From Bacilli bacterium (lineage in GTDB: Bacteria; Bacillota; Bacilli; Bacillales; Amphibacillaceae): a stretch of 46,521 nucleotides of DNA. Below are positions 43,753 through 46,521 of the stretch, piece after piece; within the stretch, counting starts at the first letter, position 1; every line of letters starts with the position of its first letter. The notes beneath the pieces were generated by a model. The model was given only the letters and a program-made list of their open reading frames with translations, was not told the DNA's origin and ran no database searches. The position numbers were made by a program, and so were the translations under genes. The stretch is from the NCBI GenBank assembly GCA_012838505.1, contig DUPD01000080.1, positions 1-46,521 on the forward strand, written 5' to 3'.

Positions 43753-44199
43753 TTAATCTTGCTTAGGTTGGCAATCGCGACAGATACCATGGAATGTTAA
43801 TCGGTGATCCTTAACTTGAAAGCCCCAGCCTTCTTCAACAATTAATTCAACCTCTTCTAATAGGTCTTCAACAATTTCTTCAACAGTGCCACATTCCATA
43901 CAAACAAGGTGATGATGAAAGTGGGCGGCACCTTCTTTTCTCAAATCATATCGTGACACACCGTCACCAAAATTAATTTTATCAACTATTTTTAATTCTG
44001 ATAGTAATTCTAAAGTTCGATAGACGGTTGCTAAGCCAATTTCTGGTGCCTTTTCTTTTACAAGCAAGTAAATATCTTCTGCACTTAAATGATCTTCCTC
44101 ACGTTCAAGTAACACCCGAACGGTTGCTTCGCGTTGAGGAGTTAATTTGTAACTTTGAGCATGTAATTGTTTTTTGATCCGTTCAATCCGATGTTCCAT
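43753..44199 (-). CDS. fur: Ferric uptake regulator Fur
   Basis: A Fur-family metal-dependent repressor of 148 residues. The winged-helix DNA-binding domain contains YKLTPQREATVRVLLE (about 17-32) and GLATVYRTLELL (recognition helix). The dimerisation domain holds metal ligands in AHFHHHLVCMECGTVEEI and the second zinc CXXC pair in HGICRDCQPKQ. The lack of PerR-specific context and the position beside xerD-yqzK indicate Fur itself. I chose the ATG at 44199 after GGAGGGGGG; an in-frame extension upstream has no site. A consensus promoter and a PerR-type box lie directly ahead. Confidence 0.93.
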   Translation of the reverse strand: MEHRIERIKKQLHAQSYKLTPQREATVRVLLEREEDHLSAEDIYLLVKEKAPEIGLATVYRTLELLSELKIVDKINFGDGVSRYDLRKEGAAHFHHHLVCMECGTVEEIVEDLLEEVELIVEEGWGFQVKDHRLTFHGICRDCQPKQD

Positions 44200-44225
44200 G
44201 ACGGAACCCCCCTCCCACTTTCTCA

Positions 44226-44254
44226 ATTATAAGCAGAGAGTGAGAAACTGTCAA
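44226..44254 (-). promoter_or_regulatory. Consensus sigma-A promoter of fur
   Basis: TTGACA (44254-44249), exactly 17 bases, then TATAAT (44231-44226): a full match to consensus at the optimal spacing, about 27 bases before the fur ATG. A promoter this strong suggests that expression is held down by a repressor. Confidence 0.9.
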
Positions 44255-44269
44255 TTACAATTATTATAA
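44255..44269. promoter_or_regulatory. PerR-type box upstream of fur
   Basis: TTACAATTATTATAA differs at one base from the B. subtilis PerR consensus TTATAATNATTATAA and abuts the fur -35 hexamer. PerR control of fur is known in B. subtilis. A Fur site is a possible alternative because the two boxes are similar. Confidence 0.6.
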
Positions 44270-44308
44270 TTTGAAAATAAGTTTTAACTATCATCATAAG
44301 AATCTTTC

Positions 44309-44947
44309 TTAATTGATAAGTTGTCTAACTAACGGTAAATAATAACCAATTAAATAACCTTCAATTAATGCCGCCAACAAACAAAAACCAAACAAAACGA
44401 CAAAAACAATTAAATACTGGCTAACCGGTTCTACTGTAAACCGAATAAAGCGTCGACCTGAAAGTTTTTTTAATAATTGACCGGAAAAGATCATAGCAAT
44501 CGTAGCAGCAAACAAATAAACAGGGATAACAATTAAGTTTTGCGGTAGAATGGCTGCGCTAATGAATAATAAGCCGCTAAAACCATACTGATAGACAAAA
44601 AAACCGACTGAAAAACCGATAAAAGTTCCTTTAATGAATATCGTAACCCAAATAATTGGTAATCCAATAATTGATAAGCCTAAAAGCAAGAAAATAATTA
44701 AATATTGTAAATGTGAGAATAACGCAGATTTAAATAAATCAAAATGATTCAGAATTTCTTGTTGATCAATTCTGGAAAAATATTGATTTAAATAAAATAG
44801 TAAATCTTGTTTCTGAGTAAAGTGCATTGATACAACAATCATTGCACCAAAAATAAGCCCAACTATAAATAAAATCATAATAAATAGATAACTTAATTGA
44901 TTCGTTTCGATATGTTTTGTAATTTCTCTTTGATAATTCGTTTTCAT
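44309..44947 (-). CDS. spoIIM: Stage II sporulation protein M
   Basis: SpoIIM recruits SpoIIP and SpoIID into the machine that remodels peptidoglycan during engulfment. The 212-residue protein has an N-terminal span (about 20-40, FIMILFIVGLIFGAMIVVSM) and four more spans: about 75-105, 112-128, 130-160 and 180-208. This five-span pattern and the length fit the family (about 214). I chose the ATG at 44947 with GGTGG upstream. The frame is intact. Placement between fur and nudF is as in Bacillus. Confidence 0.9.
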   Translation of the reverse strand: MKTNYQREITKHIETNQLSYLFIMILFIVGLIFGAMIVVSMHFTQKQDLLFYLNQYFSRIDQQEILNHFDLFKSALFSHLQYLIIFLLLGLSIIGLPIIWVTIFIKGTFIGFSVGFFVYQYGFSGLLFISAAILPQNLIVIPVYLFAATIAMIFSGQLLKKLSGRRFIRFTVEPVSQYLIVFVVLFGFCLLAALIEGYLIGYYLPLVRQLIN

Positions 44948-45055
44948 CGTCTCCACCACCACACATTCTTTAATGTTGTTATCGTGAAAATATCAATAAC
45001 TATACTAAAAAATATGAAATGATAGAGTAAAATAGAACTGAAAATTTCTATTCAC

Positions 45056-45289
45056 TTATTTTACCATACTTACCTCCCCCACCGGTTTGAATATTGATCT
45101 TGCCAGATCGGTCTGGACTGTCGGGACATGACAATCAACAATTCCAATCAAATCAAGACCTTTATGTCGACTTGCTTCAATTAAAATATTTGTTAAAGTT
45201 AAATTTTTTGAACCAGTAATTTTAACCGGTCGATTTGCTTGATCACGACCAATATGGATGTGCAAATCCGCATAAAATTCTGTTAACAT
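45056..45289 (-). pseudogene. EndoQ/YqxK-type PHP-domain protein, N-terminal remnant
   Basis: The 77 codons begin like EndoQ-family endonucleases (YqxK, about 390 residues): FYADLHIHIGRDQANRPVK with the metal-binding His-X-His, then SKNLTLTNILIEASRHKG and LDLIGIVDCHVP. After about residue 57 the similarity I can recall stops, and the last 20 residues (DLARSIFKPVGEVSMVK) are unplaced. Over 300 residues are missing. EndoQ cuts DNA at deaminated bases. The ATG keeps an AAAGGA site and overlaps the nudF stop (TAATG). Confidence 0.7.
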
Positions 45290-45843
45290 TAAAATGTTCC
45301 TTTATCGTTTCGTAATTTTAAGTATTGAATGGCATAACTCGTCTTTAGATCATGAATCCTTTGTGACTTTTCAAATCCTGCCAATTCTTCTAGTGTATAT
45401 TCAAACACTTCAACAAATTCATCATCATCGGCTTGAAGCCCATTCTCTACAGCCGTTAACTGGTCAGCAAGATAGAAATACAAAATTTCATTTGCAAACC
45501 CTGGTGACGTATAAGATGAAGTTAAATAAGTGATCCGATTTGCTCGATAGCCAGTTTCTTCTTCTAATTCTCGTTTAGCAGTTTCAACTGGATTCTCACC
45601 CGGTTCAAGCTTTCCAGCTGGAATTTCTAACAAGCTTTTTTCTAATGGTTTACGATATTGTTCCACAACAACGATTTTACCCTCATCTGTTATAGCAATA
45701 ATCGCAACTGCACCAGGGTGGTTGACAATTTCTCGTGTTGATTCTGTTCCGTCTGGTAAGACGACGGTATCTACAGATAAATCAATCATCCTACCAGTAA
45801 AAATCTGTTCAGTTTTTATCGTTTTTTCTTCAAATTTTTTCAT
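45289..45843 (-). CDS. nudF: ADP-ribose pyrophosphatase, Nudix family
   Basis: It hydrolyses ADP-ribose to AMP and ribose 5-phosphate. The 184-residue protein has a complete Nudix box in GKLEPGENPVETAKRELEEE followed by TGY (about 80-102), preceded by EQYRKPLEKSLLEIPA, typical of the NudF subgroup. Length and the following YqxK-type gene match B. subtilis. The ATG has GGAAAGGA upstream. The preceding SDR gene lies 25 bases away on the same strand. Confidence 0.93.
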   Translation of the reverse strand: MKKFEEKTIKTEQIFTGRMIDLSVDTVVLPDGTESTREIVNHPGAVAIIAITDEGKIVVVEQYRKPLEKSLLEIPAGKLEPGENPVETAKRELEEETGYRANRITYLTSSYTSPGFANEILYFYLADQLTAVENGLQADDDEFVEVFEYTLEELAGFEKSQRIHDLKTSYAIQYLKLRNDKGTF

Positions 45844-45868
45844 CAGCTAATCCTTTCAACTCATTATT

Positions 45869-46405
45869 TTATTTTTTATTAAATTGTTGGTTTAGTAATT
45901 TTTCAATCAGGGTTGGGAATTGATGGTGTAATTTTGCACCAATAGCCATCCACCAAGGTAAATTAATCTCTCGTTTACGTTTAAATAGATTTTTGATGAT
46001 TGCATTTGCGACTTGATCTGCTGTCAGCATATAACGTGCAACCGACTTTTGATAGCCACCATCAGGATCGGCTTGTTTAAAAAAGTTCGTTTTGACAGGA
46101 CCTAAATTGACGGTCGTAATCAGTAAATCTTTCGTTTCAATTTCTAGTCGCACTGCATTTGTATAAGCAATCAATGCGCTCTTTGTCGCACTGTAAACAG
46201 CAGCTTTCGGTGTTGCCATTTTACCTGCCATTGAGCCAATATTGATAATATGTCCAAATGTTTGAGTTTGAAAAAATGGGATCATTACTTTTAGCGATTC
46301 AATTACAGCATAGACATTTAGCTTGAACATTCGATCGATATCATTTGTTTGAGTCAAATGTGCAGATTCGAAAATACCAAGCCCTGCATTATTAACCCAG
46401 ATTAT
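45869..46405 (-). pseudogene. Short-chain dehydrogenase (YqjQ-like), 5' end missing
   Basis: The C-terminal two thirds of a classical SDR remain: the WVNNAGLGIFESAHL motif at the broken end, the catalytic serine in HIINIGSMAG and YSATKSAL (Tyr-X3-Lys), then LGPVKTNF and a basic, aromatic tail near the C-terminus. Reading upstream from WVNNAG the frame meets a stop at 46408-46406, and the DNA beyond shows no SDR sequence: no Gly-rich NAD motif, about 80 residues lost. The open part could start at the TTG at 46357 but would lack the cofactor site. Confidence 0.8.
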
Positions 46406-46521
46406 TCACAGTCCCACCACAAACCCTTAAGAAACTGTATCAAATCAATTAAAAATAACCAATCGATCTTTCACTAATTAAGTGAAAAGGAGCCCGATCT
46501 TTGATATTGTATAAGTGTCTA
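46406..46521. other. Foreign or mobile-element-like end beside the broken SDR gene
   Basis: This segment replaces the start of the SDR gene. It contains the palindrome TTTCACTAATTAAGTGAAA (about 46471-46489) and, on the minus strand, GGGCTCCTTTTCAC, which resembles the outer ends of ISL3-family insertion sequences (GGCTCTTT...). No transposase frame fits in the visible 116 bases. The assignment is a guess from a short motif. Confidence 0.3.

Overview
The window is a stretch of low-G+C Firmicutes chromosome whose gene order follows the Bacillus subtilis ypiB-to-nudF region: ypiB-ypiA, aroA-tyrA-hisC-aroH-aroB-aroC, cheR-hepT-hepS-mtrB-hbs-spoIVA, gpsA-der-yphA-ypfD, cmk-ypfA, ypeB-sleB, mecB, recQ/recS-ypbB-fer, rsiX-sigX-resE-resD, rluB-spmB-spmA-dacB, scpB-scpA-ribT, ppiB-lysA, (spoVAF)-dacF-xerD-yqzK-fur-spoIIM-nudF. 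Nearly everything reads on the minus strand; only mecB and fer read plus. This points to Bacillaceae. The pattern of what is missing (below) suggests a fermentative lineage of the Amphibacillus/Halolactibacillus kind. That placement is inference, not a species call.

Layout. 1-2050: ypiB and ypiA. 2050-4470: an accessory insertion between ypiA and aroA, holding a fused pair of gene remnants (nucleotidyltransferase fragment and RelE/ParE fragment), trmO and two unrecognised membrane proteins. 4470-10600: aromatic amino acid operon (chorismate, tyrosine and phenylalanine branches) without the trp genes that sit inside it in B. subtilis. 10720-13760: cheR, heptaprenyl diphosphate synthase subunits, TRAP and HU. 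13760-19370: spoIVA, spoVIF, gpsA, der and a YphA-like membrane protein. 19460-25100: S1-domain protein, plsC, cmk, PilZ protein YpfA and the sleB-ypeB germination pair. 25300-29350: mecB, a RecQ-type helicase with its YpbB partner, and ferredoxin. 29360-33510: rsiX, sigX, resE, resD. 33620-38030: rluB, spmB, spmA, a broken dacB, scpB, scpA. 38430-44950: ribT, ppiB, lysA, a spoVAF remnant joined to a truncated dacF, xerD, yqzK, fur, spoIIM. 45050-46521: an EndoQ-type remnant, nudF and an SDR gene cut off near the right edge by unrelated sequence.

The main result is a record of sporulation loss in an otherwise orderly core region. (i) A deletion joins the middle of dacF to the middle of spoVAF. 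Where B. subtilis has the end of dacF, spoIIAA-spoIIAB-sigF and spoVAA-AE, nothing is left, so the forespore sigma factor is gone from this locus. (ii) spoIVA has lost one base just before its end; the neighbouring frame still spells the conserved C-terminal Met-Ile-Ala-Ile-Ile-Leu and stop. (iii) dacB is frameshifted in a run of eight A. Yet spoVIF, spmA, spmB, spoIIM, sleB and ypeB are open, and a sigma-E-like promoter remains upstream of spoIVA, so the decay looks recent.

A second coherent pattern is the absence, at their usual positions, of respiration genes: menaquinone methyltransferase between hepT and hepS, and resABC (cytochrome c biogenesis) between rluB and resD. The polyprenyl synthase and the ResDE regulators that normally accompany them are kept. 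TRAP (mtrB) without trp genes in the aro operon, and ribT without the rib operon, are similar orphans.

Regulatory sites readable in the DNA include a sigma-X-type autoregulatory promoter before sigX, a consensus sigma-A promoter with an adjoining PerR-type box before fur, sigma-A promoters before ypiA, aroC and hbs, and about fifteen hairpin terminators that delimit the operons. I saw no rRNA, tRNA or CRISPR array, and no complete mobile element.
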